Positions 12,601 through 25,000 of a stretch of DNA of 64,000 bases are shown piece by piece (the stretch's first letter is position 1; each line of letters begins with the position of its first letter). The DNA comes from Pelecanus crispus. Its lineage: Eukaryota; Chordata; Aves; Pelecaniformes; Pelecanidae. The DNA is taken from NCBI RefSeq assembly GCF_030463565.1, contig NC_134676.1, forward strand, positions 3,086,001-3,150,000, in the 5' to 3' direction. The notes beneath the pieces were generated by a model. It had not been told where the DNA came from and did no database searches. It saw only the letters and a program-made list of their open reading frames with translations. The position numbers and the translations under genes are program-made.

Positions 12601-14669
12601 GCCTAGGCCAGCCCGAGGAGGGACCTCTGCTCACCAAATACGTACTCATCACGCTTCTCCTGCTCCTTACGGCTCCCGCTATGTCCGGGGCGTAGAGAGC
12701 AGTGGATGTGAAAGCATGAACCGAGCCACATCCCGAAGAGAACAGACTACAGCTGCGGGAAGAACGCGATTTCTTTCTCATGTATCAGGTAATTAAATTC
12801 ACGTTAGCGCAGTTTTATTTCCTTGTTTTCAGAAGCTATCGGAGAAGCTGACATTTGGAAGAGCGCAAGTTAGCACTGGAAAGCTGCAAGTTAACTATAT
12901 TTTGGAGGAGTACTACATTAAACCAGCTGGCAGGACTGGCAGAAACACCTCCCGATATCTCGTGCTATTGCCAGTTGTACGCCGATGAAAGACACGGGGA
13001 GCACTCGCCAAAGAGAGAAATAAGTAAACACAGAGCAGAAGATAGCCATCTTTTGAGGCAACTCCTGGAGACGAATATTTTGTCCCCAAAACACTTTGGA
13101 AACACCAAAAACTCATTCAAGAGAAGAGCCAGGAACTCGCTGAGCACCTGGGATGCCAGGGCATTACGCTTTGCCAGCTCACAAGTCAGTGAGAACTTTT
13201 TGAGGAGGGAAGGTGGAAGAATACAGTAAGTGACCACAATCCAGGGCAAGACTTCCTTGTGAGAAGTAAAAGAACACAATGTTAGGATAGGGGATTAAAA
13301 TAATGAGCGCATTTGTGAGAATCTGCCCGAGGGAAAATAGTTTAGAAAATTAAAAACTCCACAGTAACAGACTGAAAGCTGTTAACCAACATCTAATTAA
13401 TCACAAACTGCAATCCCCACAACAAAACATTAAAAGGAATTACAGGCAGGAGAAAAATATTCGTGCAGGAAGCAAGCTTACGCAGACCAAAACAAGTACT
13501 AAGAAAAAAGAAAACCCAACAACGACCATAGTGATGATACCTGAACAGAAGGAAAAATAAAAACTTTTGACAAAACTATCAGGACTTTCCTGCGAACAGC
13601 CAAAACCAAGGTTATGTTGCATACGATCGGGTGGTTTTTTTAATATCTAGCAAAAAACAATCTCTAGGACCCCAGCCTCAACCTAAGTGTAAAAAAAAAA
13701 AAAAAGCCCTGTTGGCAACATGGCAACAAGCAGCCTTTGGGCTGTGGCGAGCACAATCACACTACATGCTGGCACAAGCAATGTGCGGCCATTTTAGGAG
13801 CACAGGTTAGTCTCTGGCTACAGTTTGCCATTATGCCAGCTGTCAGAGGGCACCGTCGCTGCAAGCTTGCCCAATTTCTTGCTGCTCTCCTGCTACTCCA
13901 GCCTTTAAATCTTGTTAGCGCAGGTTCTGTGTCTGCCCAAAAGGTCCCGCAGAACTGCCGTGTTTCCTGTCCCTGGCGCTACACGGGTACCACGGGACTT
14001 TCACAATCCAAAGTCCTGCTCATTTGAACAGTGAGGAATCAAATGTGTTAAGAACAGCAACTTTTAAACTATCGTTAAGAAAGGGTCTCTCATCCTTCCC
14101 TGATTATAATAATAATAATTGAAACATTAGATGCCTGTGTCTCAGTCTCGTTTCCCCATCAACAAGTCCCTTTCTAAGCCTACCATAACTGTCCCATATA
14201 CTTAGACCTCTCCTTTACAACTTGGAGCCAGTTCTTCAGGGTCCATTTGCGGCTCCTTTTGCTTCTTCCCCACGCTTTTAAAGTTAAAGCCGCAAAGCAA
14301 ATTGCGGAGGAAGAAAACTCAACATGCTGTAAATACTGAAACAAGCCCCATGTCCAACAGACCAACCTCCCTCTAGAGACGCCTACGCCAACGGGATCTC
14401 CTCCTGGTGCAGGCTGGAGAGCTGATCAGTCGGGTGATCAGAGGAGAGCAGAAGGAAACAGAAGTTAGGCTGCCGGACAGTCTACAGCAAGTCACCTGGA
14501 AATGTCAAAAGAAAACGTGAAATAAAAGGCAAGCCAGTGCAACTACTTTATGAGGAGATTTCTTTTCATTAAATAGAAGGTTGCAAGTCCTGAATCTTGA
14601 AAAACTCTTAAGAGCACACGAAGCTGGGCAAAACAAAACCAAAGAAATAAAAAAGGACCTGATGATCCA
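9631..14669. other. Intergenic, no gene established
   Basis: Mixed AT-rich DNA with CpG-richer islets at about 11820-12050, 12270-12550 and 12600-12790. A minus-strand frame with a hydrophobic segment lies at 13500-13561. None can be tied to a known gene. The plus-strand 217-codon frame at 9703-10356 has low-complexity composition. Confidence 0.55.
12166..12212. repeat. A-rich then T-rich homopolymer tract
   Basis: An A run of about 20 bases with a single G, then an AAAAAAGCATTTTTTTTT stretch. Confidence 0.8.
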
Positions 14670-14688
14670 CGGACCCAAACCTCTTTGC

Positions 14689-14694
14689 TTTATT
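14689..14694 (-). terminator. Candidate SKA1 polyadenylation signal
   Basis: Canonical AATAAA on the minus strand about 1.2 kb past the SKA1 stop. An upstream alternative lies at 14943-14938. Neither can be ranked without 3'-end reads. Confidence 0.45.
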
Positions 14695-14871
14695 TAATAT
14701 AAAATAAGCTTTGCAAAAAACAGATGGACAGAACTGACAGCTAGGGAAACTGCTTTTGCACATCCTCCTATGCTGTGTGTTTATCTGAACATGAAATATT
14801 TTCCAATACGATGCAAAGTGGAAACCTCAGCTTGGATCTCAACATCCCAGAGCAAACCCCCAAAACACAAC

Positions 14872-14900
14872 CACACACACACACACACACAAAAAAAAAA
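14872..14900. repeat. CA microsatellite with A tail
   Basis: About nine CA units followed by ten A residues, inside the predicted SKA1 3' UTR. Confidence 0.85.
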
Positions 14901-15904
14901 TAGGAATCTAGGATTACATAGCACTTGTCAGGATCTGTTTATTGAGAAAGTTCAAAGTTCATTCGGGGTCTTTTGCTCATTAAATTGTCATCTTAACATT
15001 GACAGCATACAAGAGGAGGTATTTTAGATTAATGTTAGGGTAACAGCAGATACAGGCTCAAGGAAGAAAAAAGACTATAGCTTTTCTTACCAAAACAGTT
15101 TTGATTACTTGCAGAGTTGATATTTATCACAATAATTCTACTCTGGAACCTACTACACCAAAAGGTCATTTGAAAGCAACCTTCCGTAATAAAAACTGCG
15201 ATGAGTCCGACCAGTATTTTCAAAGCAAAAGCCAACATTTTCACCTAGAAAAACCCGCTGCTCTCCTGTTTCAGTCTGATGGGTTGGTCTGAGGGAAAAA
15301 AATCTGGCTGCATGATGAAGTATGAAAACCACATGGCTAACAGAACTGCTGATTGTCAGTCTGGAAATGTTTAAACCACCTCAGATCTTCCTGTTCAAGC
15401 GATGTAGGAAACTCCAAAACATATAATTAGGATAAAAAGAAAAAGATTAAGAAAAGGAAATCTGGAAATTGGTTTGAGGGATTAAAAAAAGAATCAAATG
15501 CTTCCTTTGAGTAGCTACAGAGTCTTAAACACAGTCTCCAACTCATAAACACAAGAGGAACATTATTAACATGCAGAGAATTTAACTTTCAAGTGCTGAC
15601 CTGAAAATGCAATTAAAACCGCCTGTGACCGCAGGTGCGCCAGTTGCCTATCTGGTTTGCATTTGTAATTCACCAAAAGACAGTAGTTCCTCTCAAGCTT
15701 TCAAAACACAACTCAAATACTTTGAGGCCATTTGATATTGCCACTCCTAATTTAGGAGAGATGTCTGAAAAACACTTCTAGGTCCCCACTACTGCCTTTT
15801 AGAGAAAAAGAGAGCTGAACAGGAATGCCCACACATTGAATCTCTCTGCATCTCAAAATACTTCTGCCTTCCATATCTTGGGTAAGCCGAACAGGCAAAG
15901 CTCA

Positions 15905-16053
15905 TTAGCAGATGACGTAGCGGACAAGTCTTGAGCCACGAACTTCTCTCACTCTCTGGCAGTGGCGCAGGATATTGAGGATCCTATGGAAGCGCTTATC
16001 CACTTTCAGTTGAGTGAACTCTTTGATATCAGCCTCCACAATAAAAAATTCAC
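15905..16053 (-). CDS. SKA1: SKA1 coding exon 6 (terminal)
   Basis: Acceptor TTTTCCAG. Encodes residues 205-253 and a TAA stop. [11 protein letters not shown], then the helix [15 protein letters not shown] and the strand RLVRYVIC close the winged helix. The residue aligned with the reported human Aurora B site Ser242 is Arg240 here. Confidence 0.96.
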
Positions 16054-19000
16054 CTGGAAAACAAATAATGACTTTGCTGTAGAAATGACTGTGTTGGAGG
16101 ATACGCTTATTTCACAACAATAAAACTTCTTTTTAACAATTCCACATGCCAATAAAAAAATACAATCAGCAGTCAGATAGCCTCACACTATTTCACAAAC
16201 TTTGTTCTACTTTCTAAATTTGTCACCAGAAAGAATTACCAACCTTCCCATTAAGTTCAACTACCCTGCATCGTCCACAGGCCCCATTCAGTGAGCTCCG
16301 CCTGTTGCCAGCTGTATCTACTAGCACCTAGGGAGGCTCCGCAGAGGGACCCGGCCGGGCTGGAGCGATGGGCCAAGGCCAACTGCGTGAGGTTCAACAC
16401 GGCCAAGGGCCGGGTCCCGCACTTGGGTCACAACAACCCCATGCAGCGCTGCAGGCCTGGGGAAGAGCGGCTGGGAAGCTGCCCGGTAGAAAAGGACCTG
16501 GGGGTGTTCGTTGACAGCGGCTGAACATGAGCCAGCAGTGTGCCCAGGTGGCCAACAGCATCCTGGCTTGTGTCAGGAATAGTGTGGCCAGCAGAAGCAG
16601 GGCAGGGATCGTGCCCCTGTGCTCGGCACTGGTGAGGCTGCACCTGGAATGCTGTGTCCAGTTTTGGGCCCCTCAGCACAAGAAGGACATTGGGGTGCTG
16701 GAGCGTGTCCAGAGAAGGGCAGCGGAGCTGGGGCAGGGTCTGGAGCACAGGGCTGGTGGGGAGCGGCTGAGGGAGCTGGGGGTGTTCAGCCTGGAGAAGA
16801 GGAGGCTGAGGGGACACCTGATCGCTCTGCAGCTCCTGGCAGGAGGGGGCAGGGAGGGGGGGTCGGGCTCTTCTCCCAAATAACCAGCAATAGGATGAGA
16901 GGAAATGGCCTCAAGCTGCATCAGGGGAGGTTTAGATTGGGTATTAGGAGAAATTTCTTCACGGAAAGAGTGGTCAAGCCTTGGAACAGGCTGCCCAGAG
17001 AGGTGGGGGAGTCCCCATCCCTGGAGAGGTTCAAGAAACGGGCAGAGGTGGCACTTTGGGACATGGTTTAGTGGGCATGGGGGTGTTGGGTCGATGGTTG
17101 GACTGATGATCTTAGAGGGCCTTTCCAACCTTAATGATGCCTAGTTTTATGGCTTTACGGAGAAAGGCATCACGCTTCAGTGTTTCAGTCACGGAACACA
17201 GTTGAGTAGCAGCACAATTTGAATCCAGAATTGCCTGCAATGTCTGAAATAAGCTGTGGCCTGATGATGTTCTCTCAGCAGGGACTCAAGTTCTGGAATT
17301 GGCCCTTTGCAAAGAAAAGGAAGGAACCCTGCATACATCAAATCGTTTAGGTTGGAAAAGACCTTTAAGATCATCCAGTCCAACCATTAACCTAACATTA
17401 CCAACTCCACCACTAAACCAATTAAGGGGAGAGCAGCAACCCCACGCCTCCTGGCTTGGTGGCTGGATCATTTATAATGAAGGAAAAACTAGGAATCATT
17501 AAGGTTGGAAAGGACCTCTAAGACCATCAATCCAACCATCAACCCAACACCCCCATGCTCACTAAACCATGTCCCAAAGTGCCACGCCTGCCCGTCAGAG
17601 CTCTGCAGCCCACCATTCCCTTGACTTCCATCAGATTTGGAAAAGAATAATTCTTTGTTAATTAAGAAAATGCAAGAGAAAGACTAACCACATGGAAAGG
17701 CATCTTCCCTGTGTCCCTTTAAGAAAATGACATAGGAAGGTCCTGCAGCAGAGCTGGCAGCCCATCCCTTCTTGTAGTTGATTAACTACTTCTAAAGGAA
17801 ATTCTCATTATCAAGTGCTTGTAAGAAACCAAGGCCTTCACTGGAGTTAAAGCATTTAAAATTCCTGCAACAGAACCCCAAGATAAAGTCCCCACAAGCT
17901 AATAGTAGACACGACGAAGGAAGGAGCTACTCTAAGCACTCCATAGCTATATTTGCTAGCTGTGATTTCATATTCAGTCTTTATACACTGCTCAGACAGA
18001 AGATAATTATAGATCTCGTAAAATGACTGTACATTTTATACTTCCTGTAACATGGCATACGGTTTTAACCACGCATCTTCACAAAACCGTAAGAATGAAA
18101 AGCAATGTGAAACCAGGAACATGCTAATTATGATTTAAGGAAGAAATGTCCAATTATGCCTAAGGAGAGTAAGTAGAAAGAAGTAACATATTCTTCTGTA
18201 GCATCATGCTTCCAAGTCTTATGAGAAAGAAATCAGAAAGCTAGGTGCGTTCTGGCTTGGAAAAAGAGGATAGCATTCTCCCTCCTCCTTTTACCCTTAA
18301 AGTAAGGCAGAGGCAGCATCATCTTAGAGAAGATGGAGCATCTCTTCTTTCTATGAAGTTATTGCAGAGTCCTTCTAGTTTAACCAAGAAGAAAGTAGCT
18401 GATGCTAGCTGGAAAGCTGAAGATGCCAGAAAAGCTTTTATTTATTAACCAACTACAATGTAGCTTTACACAGGCAAATCTATGTTTTTATGTAACCATT
18501 TCATCTTTAAATTTTATGAGTGATCTAACAGGACAGGCACTTCACTCTGAAGGAACATCCAAGGATGTGATGGGCCATTAGAACTAAGGTCCCAGAGTGC
18601 TGTTTATATGTGCAAAGTTCCCCAAAATACCGCTCAGAGCTGAAGAATAACAGGCCATGTTTTCTCACAGGCCGGGCCATTTTGGGAGTTGGCAACACAG
18701 ATGACTAATCGGCAGTAGAATGTTGCAGAGACAATAACTGTCAAAAGCTGGAGGTCTTCCTCCAGATGGGAACTATACTGGAATCTCAACAGAGCTTGCA
18801 ACACTGCCCAATTCAGATACAGGTGTGAAGTGGAAAGTTTGTTTACCAGGAAAAGAAAAAACTGCAGCTGGATACAATTTCCAATAATAGGGCAATACCC
18901 CTAAACGGTGTTAGGAACCCAGGGATAATTCACATACCGGTTTCGCAGTCTGTTATATCTGGGGGAGCATCAGAATGTCCTGAATCTGTGCAGAATATGA

Positions 19001-22000
19001 TTTCTTCTTATGTTTGCCCAGAATTCAGGGCAGCAACATTCAGCATAGCAGGATCTTTTTTTACAAAGAAGCCAGAGCTGGCTAAAGGGCAGTGGTTGGG
19101 TTGGAAACAGTAGGTCTAGCTAAACTAACTGAATCACCTTACTGGCTGGGAAGTTACCCTGATAAACCAGGGAGCGCCTTTTCTCATCTTGAAATCAGAG
19201 GAAGAGGTCAGCTGGCAATCAGCCCAGGCTGGGAAACTGTGGGAATCCTAAGCAGAGACACTCACAGCAGAAATTTAAGCAAACAAATCAATGAATGCAC
19301 AACCTCATCCTGAAAAATGCCATGGATAAAGACATTTAATCATTTTGTGCTGGCCAGATAAGAACCATCTGACAGCCTGCCAGACCTTTTCTCTAGACTT
19401 TCTAGATGATTAGTCACAACAAACAAAAACAAAACAAAACATACCACACACACACACACTCTCTCTCAGATGCTGAATGTCCTAGTTTCCTAACTGAACT
19501 TTCCAACATAAACAAGAAAATAAAGACTGTCTCTCAGGTACTTAAGGAAATTAAAAGCCTCCATTTTTCAGACTTAAAAAAATAATTTCTGGTAGAAAAT
19601 TATCTCTGACTAGTTGTAGCTTTCTCAAGTTGCTAGAACGGCTCCTTCATAGCAGCTGAGGCAGATCGCGGTGCAGACTAAGCAGCATTCCAGGCCTAGC
19701 AGGGCCCTTCTAGTGTTTAGCCTCTCCTCAACAGCCATGGGCTCAAACTCCTTACTATCGTCCTGAGGACAGTAACAGTTAAACAAACAAAAAAAAATAC
19801 TCCAAGTTAAAAATGATGAAGCAAGTATTTTAAGAAGTCCTAGATTAATATGAGCTGTTGTTAGACTGAAGCAGAACTTGTCTAGAAAAACAACAAACTA
19901 TCTGAGCCCACATCAGAAGCCAGTCACGTGAAGTTATCTAGCTGCATGCCTTTAGCATGCTTTTATCAAAGTCCTTTACAATACTGACTTTCATGTGACT
20001 TGGATACTGTAGGTCTCAAAATAAAATGCCAGGCATGTCCATCACATCAGAATTCCTTCCCTGCAGAAGGGATGCATGTAGAATCTAGAAGTTAGTGATG
20101 TTATCACCATACCATAAATATTGAGAGTCTTGATCAGCGACAAATCCAAAGGAAGGAAGAAAAAGCGGTAGTTTGTCATAAGGTGACTCCTGAGTACCCA
20201 GTGAACGTGCGTAGGGCAGAATGTTCTTGCATTCTGTCCAGGGCAAAAAATCGAGTGGCAGGTGCTAAGGTGTTGTCAGAAACAGAGCTCTCTTTCTGTG
20301 AGACAGAAGAAAGTTTGCTCCACGCTTTATGTCTGAACTGGGAAACATGAGGGCATTCTAAGGACATCGCCAAGCTTGATACGTGCAGTACACCCCTCCA
20401 GGAATAATTACATACTTGCTCTCAAAAGGAAAGGAATGTCAAAAAGGAGATTTTAATATTAGAGATTTACTGTGCCACATATCTTTGGAAAAACTAACCT
20501 GTAAGTACAACTTGCTTTTAAATTGAGACACAGACATTTTAGTGCATTTTCACTCCCTCTATGCTTCTAGGAGGAGAAAACTTCTTAAGGTTATCAGACA
20601 GCCCTGTCTCTTCCACAAAGCCACTGCAGCATGACTGATTACCCAGATTTCCCAACTTCAGAACAAATTTTTAAATAGTTCATGCCTATTCTGGCTTAAA
20701 AACTGAAAGTGCACTTCAATGCCGTTTGGTTATCAAACTAGGAATTTCTAGAACTTGTAGTGATTCGGAATTAAATCTTTGGGCGCTCAGAGTTTTTGCT
20801 ACAACACACCATGAAAGTGACATATTTTCAGTGAAAACTTATAAAAAGTAACCAAATCAGTTATGGGAAAACTCTTCAGTCACAACAATAACCCTTGCTG
20901 CCACAGTACAGGACTTTATCCAGAAGAGGTGACTGGATTTTATACTGACTACCCAGTTCTGTAAAGTAATAAGACATTTATATTCCTTATGGCCTAGAAT
21001 CTGATCTGGAGATGAATCTCATTTCTGTTCTCCTCCCATTCTATCAAGGGAGAACCAGAACTTGCATTGCTCCAGACTGTCGAAGCGTTGTTTACCCCCT
21101 GTAGTGAAGAGGAACTCCTCAGGGCCAAATCTGATTTAGACTGCGGCACCCTGTGCTGGGAAGGGAGGGAAAGCCCTACTAAACCTACAGATTTTGGGGT
21201 TTTTCCCCCCCACCCCCGGTCTCTGTCTGAGAATAAGCAATAGCAGATTTTCTAAAACTTTTCAGGACTGATGGATTTAAACAATCCCACAGGTTAAACC
21301 ATTCCACCAACTACCAGAGTGCCTGGATAGACTATTTTCTGAGATTAAGATGCTATAAGTTACACTATAACTCAAAAAGCACTTGCTGTCATCAGTCATT
21401 CAGTATTTTGTCCGGTATTTTTATGCTTGTGCTGCAATATCCAAATGCTATGAGTCTGGTACTAACAAATGTAAAAAAAAAAAAAAAGTACCTTTTGTAT
21501 CCTTAGTTTCCTCTTCCAGGAACCTGTGGTAGAGATTTCTGACTGCTGCATTCATAGATTTCAAAGGCTGATGCAAGATCTTGTACTTGCCCACCACAGC
21601 CTTGTTCATATCTTGAACAACTGCATTAATCTGACCGTATGTTAAGCGACCTTTCATATACCTACAAATAAAAATAAAAATCAGTAACCAGAAAGTCACA
21701 AATGAAGTTCCGTGTTTTTTTTCTTTCATCAGCCATAATTGAACATGCTATTCCTAGTTAGAGGCGGTTTCTTCTGCTTTGTGTTAATGAATAAACGCAG
21801 CAGTTAATTTTGTTCATTTCCTTGATTGTTTAATAATGTTGAAAAGCCAGAAAGATGAAACATTAGAAAGCTAAATTAAGATGTAAAAAATATCCAATGC
21901 TTAAGCTGCAAGGAGCTTTTCAAAATGGAATAAAGGTTGCTTTTACAGCATACGACAAACTACAAACGCAGAAAAATCAAGCAACTTTGCAGAAAACACA

Positions 22001-25000
22001 AACCAAAACTGAAATTCAGTGTTTCTGCCCAAGAGTGCAGTTTGATTCATATTATAATCATAAAAAACCCCGTGTTTGATCTTACAGCTGTTCCTTTGGT
22101 TTGTTTGAAGAAATACCAGTTTTGTGTTATTTTCTATAGCTCAGTAGGCTGCACAATAAAATATATAGACACAGCTCTGCACTACCACCATCTGCTTCTG
22201 AACTTTCAGAGCGTTTCATAAAACCAGCACTAAAATAGTAAGATCTGTTGATAACAGCCTAGAGGTACAGGAAGCACAGAAGATAAAAACAAAGCGATGT
22301 GGAAATATTAGAACACTGGAATATTTGCAAGTAAGGCTATTCAGCATTTATAGATGTAAAGGCATGCATTCAAGGAAAAGGAAACATGCTACAAACTGAG
22401 AAGCCATTATATAAAAATGAAATCTGAAATTCATATGACAAGCAGTAAGCCAAATACAACCCAAACCCCCAGAAAACACTGCAGTACAAGCCAGGGAAAC
22501 CTTGCAACTTGAATTATCCTGCGACCACCATTCAGTCGCTACAACAAACCAAACGAGGCTGTTTGCATTTGGTTTGGTATGGGTTTGCAGATGTGTGGAA
22601 TTGAGAAAAGTGTTCAATTCGTTTTAAGAATGAATGGGGTTCTTTAGGTCAGGCCTTCAGGCGGCTAAAAGCTGTAAGACAATGAGACTGAAAAGATCAA
22701 TGAACAGGAAATTCTTCCCTCATTTTAATCTGAATGGAAAAACTCAATGTTTGGAAAACATACAAAGAATTTAAAGCACAAGTAGCTAATCAATTACAAA
22801 TTCAATATTCCAAACCAGAATGTGGGCAGGCATTATACAATTGCCAGCTAAAAATAACAGCTTGCTGTGGATTTTAATAACAGCCTGTCCCAGCCGGGGA
22901 GACAGGTCTGCACGGGGTGTGTAAAAACTCCCGAAATCAAAGCAATTGCTCTAATTTCAGACTGAATCACTGGTAACTTCTCTGTAGCTGGTTTTCAACT
23001 TTCTTGATAGTTTGATTAATCCCGATTCAAAGTTGGAGGTGCAGCCATTTTTTATAAAAACGCTCTACTTGGCACACATAACATCTTTTCCAATAAAAGC
23101 AGCACTACCACCCCTGAAACACAGTCACACTCAGCATAAATGAGTAACACAGCCTATAACCACAGAAGGGCTTTGCCTGTATACATTAACTGCTATTTAT
23201 TGCTCTATCTGCATCCCTTAGCCTGTTTATAAAGTCACAGGGGAACGCGCAGAACTATGAAGGCCAGAGGTATAAAATACCTGTATTTAACTTCCTGGGC
23301 TCCCACTATCAAGAGGCACACAGTGAATACGCTTAATAAAGCCAAAAGAACACCTCAGCTCATCCTGACACAGAAACAGAGAAGCAGGATTTGGTTGCCT
23401 AAACCGCAGAACCGAGCGCTCTTTGAGGCCCACAGACATCCAAGATGCTCACACAGGATGCCACATTTAAATGTGGGCACCTTCATCTGAAACTAAATTC
23501 TGTCAAAAGCAACTGGAATTTTTCTTCTGTGCATAACTGTAAGGATCATAAAAACTCCAGCTGTTCCACAGTTGTCTTTCTTGTAGAATCATTTAGGTTG
23601 GAAAAGACCTTTAAGATCATCCAGTCCAACCATTAACCTAACACTGCCAAGTCCACCACTAAAACAATTAAGGGGAGAGTCATAATTAATTTCATGTTTC
23701 CTGGCTTGGTGGCTGCATTATTTTTTAATGAAAGTAAAACTAGGAATCACTAAGGTTGGAAAGGCCCTCTAAGATCATCAGTCCAACCATCAACCCAACA
23801 CCCCCATGCCCACTAAACCATGTCCCAAAGTGCCACCTCTGCCCGTTTCTTGAACCCCTCCAGGGATGGGGACTCCCCCACCTCTCTGGGCAGCCTGTTC
23901 CAATGCTTGACCACTCTTTCCGTGAAGAAATTTCTCCTAATATCCAATCTGAATCTCCCCTGACGCAGCTTGAGCCCATTTCCTCTTCATGTTTCTACCC
24001 AGCCATGACTAGCAAACACATAAATGCTGACATTTATTTCAGTCCATACATACACCAATATAAAAATATGAAGTTGAGAAGTTCCACATCCATTCATTTA
24101 ATTTAGATTTCCAAAAACTTAAAATCTGCTTCGCTATACCAAAAGCAAAACCATTCAGAACTCTTTTTTTAAAAAAAGTGACCCAATTTCTTTTTTTAAT
24201 CCACAGAAGCCCTTTTCAAAACATTTTTCCATAGGTATGAAAACCAAAGCAGTGCTATGTTCTTCAAAGAAAATAACAACATCAATATATCATATACATA
24301 CCACTGGAAAAGAGGTAATTCTCCTAATGGCCAACCCTGCTCCCTCAAAAACGCTTAGGCTAAGAGAAACGTATATTGCCCCAAGTTACCACCTGAGACT
24401 TTAGAGTTATAATGAATGTGCAGATTCTAAAAATATCTTAAGCGGTAAGAATTTTAGAGACAGAATAAAGCAAGCATTTTCCTTTGCCTTGAATTCAAAG
24501 TTAACCGAGACATCTACTGTGCAATTTCTTTTTTCTTCCTCCAAAAAGTCTCTTTCTGCAACAGATTTGAAGGCTAAGATAATCTGCAAGTTTCTTACTG
24601 TGTGAGAGTATTCTAGCTGATCAAGGTGCTCCGTATCTGCACCGTAACACAGCATGCACCGTTGTTAAATACCTGCTGCAGAGTCCTAAAAATATGAAAT
24701 CACTGAGGACTGTATATCCCTTTTAGTGCCCTAATGATATTTGGGGTAGATTCTCCTTCACTTTCAGCACAAAGTGGGTGAAAACCACCTAGATTTTCCA
24801 GTTACAATCTACCACAGCTGTGGCAGGGAGAGAGGAACGAGACTCTTGGCTGATTCAAAACCCACAATACCCAGCTGGTAAGGGATTTAGACACGTATGT
24901 GATGCATAAGCACGACTGTGCTTTATTAAGTCCCTCAGACAGGCTTAGCACAGGCACAGTCCTGCACTAGCACAGCCACACGGCTCCGGAATCAGAGCTG

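Larger units (their letters stand above)
14670..15904 (-). other. SKA1: SKA1 3' untranslated region (predicted end)
   Basis: Sequence downstream of the SKA1 stop is AT-rich and repeat-poor apart from a CA run. An AATAAA signal on the minus strand at 14694-14689 would end a 3' UTR of about 1.2 kb. A second AATAAA at 14943-14938 gives a shorter option. The exact cleavage point is inferred. Confidence 0.5.
16054..21491 (-). other. SKA1: SKA1 intron 5
   Basis: The longest SKA1 intron. A plus-strand CR1 copy (16325-17145) sits about 270 bases from the terminal exon, with a minus-strand CR1 pair just beyond (17338-17596). A CA/CT microsatellite lies near 19445. No other gene or exon was recognised. 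Confidence 0.85.

Noticed and set aside
16428-17128. Several 110-150-codon frames on both strands
   Set aside because: They are pieces or antisense of the CR1 copy, with phrases such as [11 protein letters not shown] that recur at other loci.
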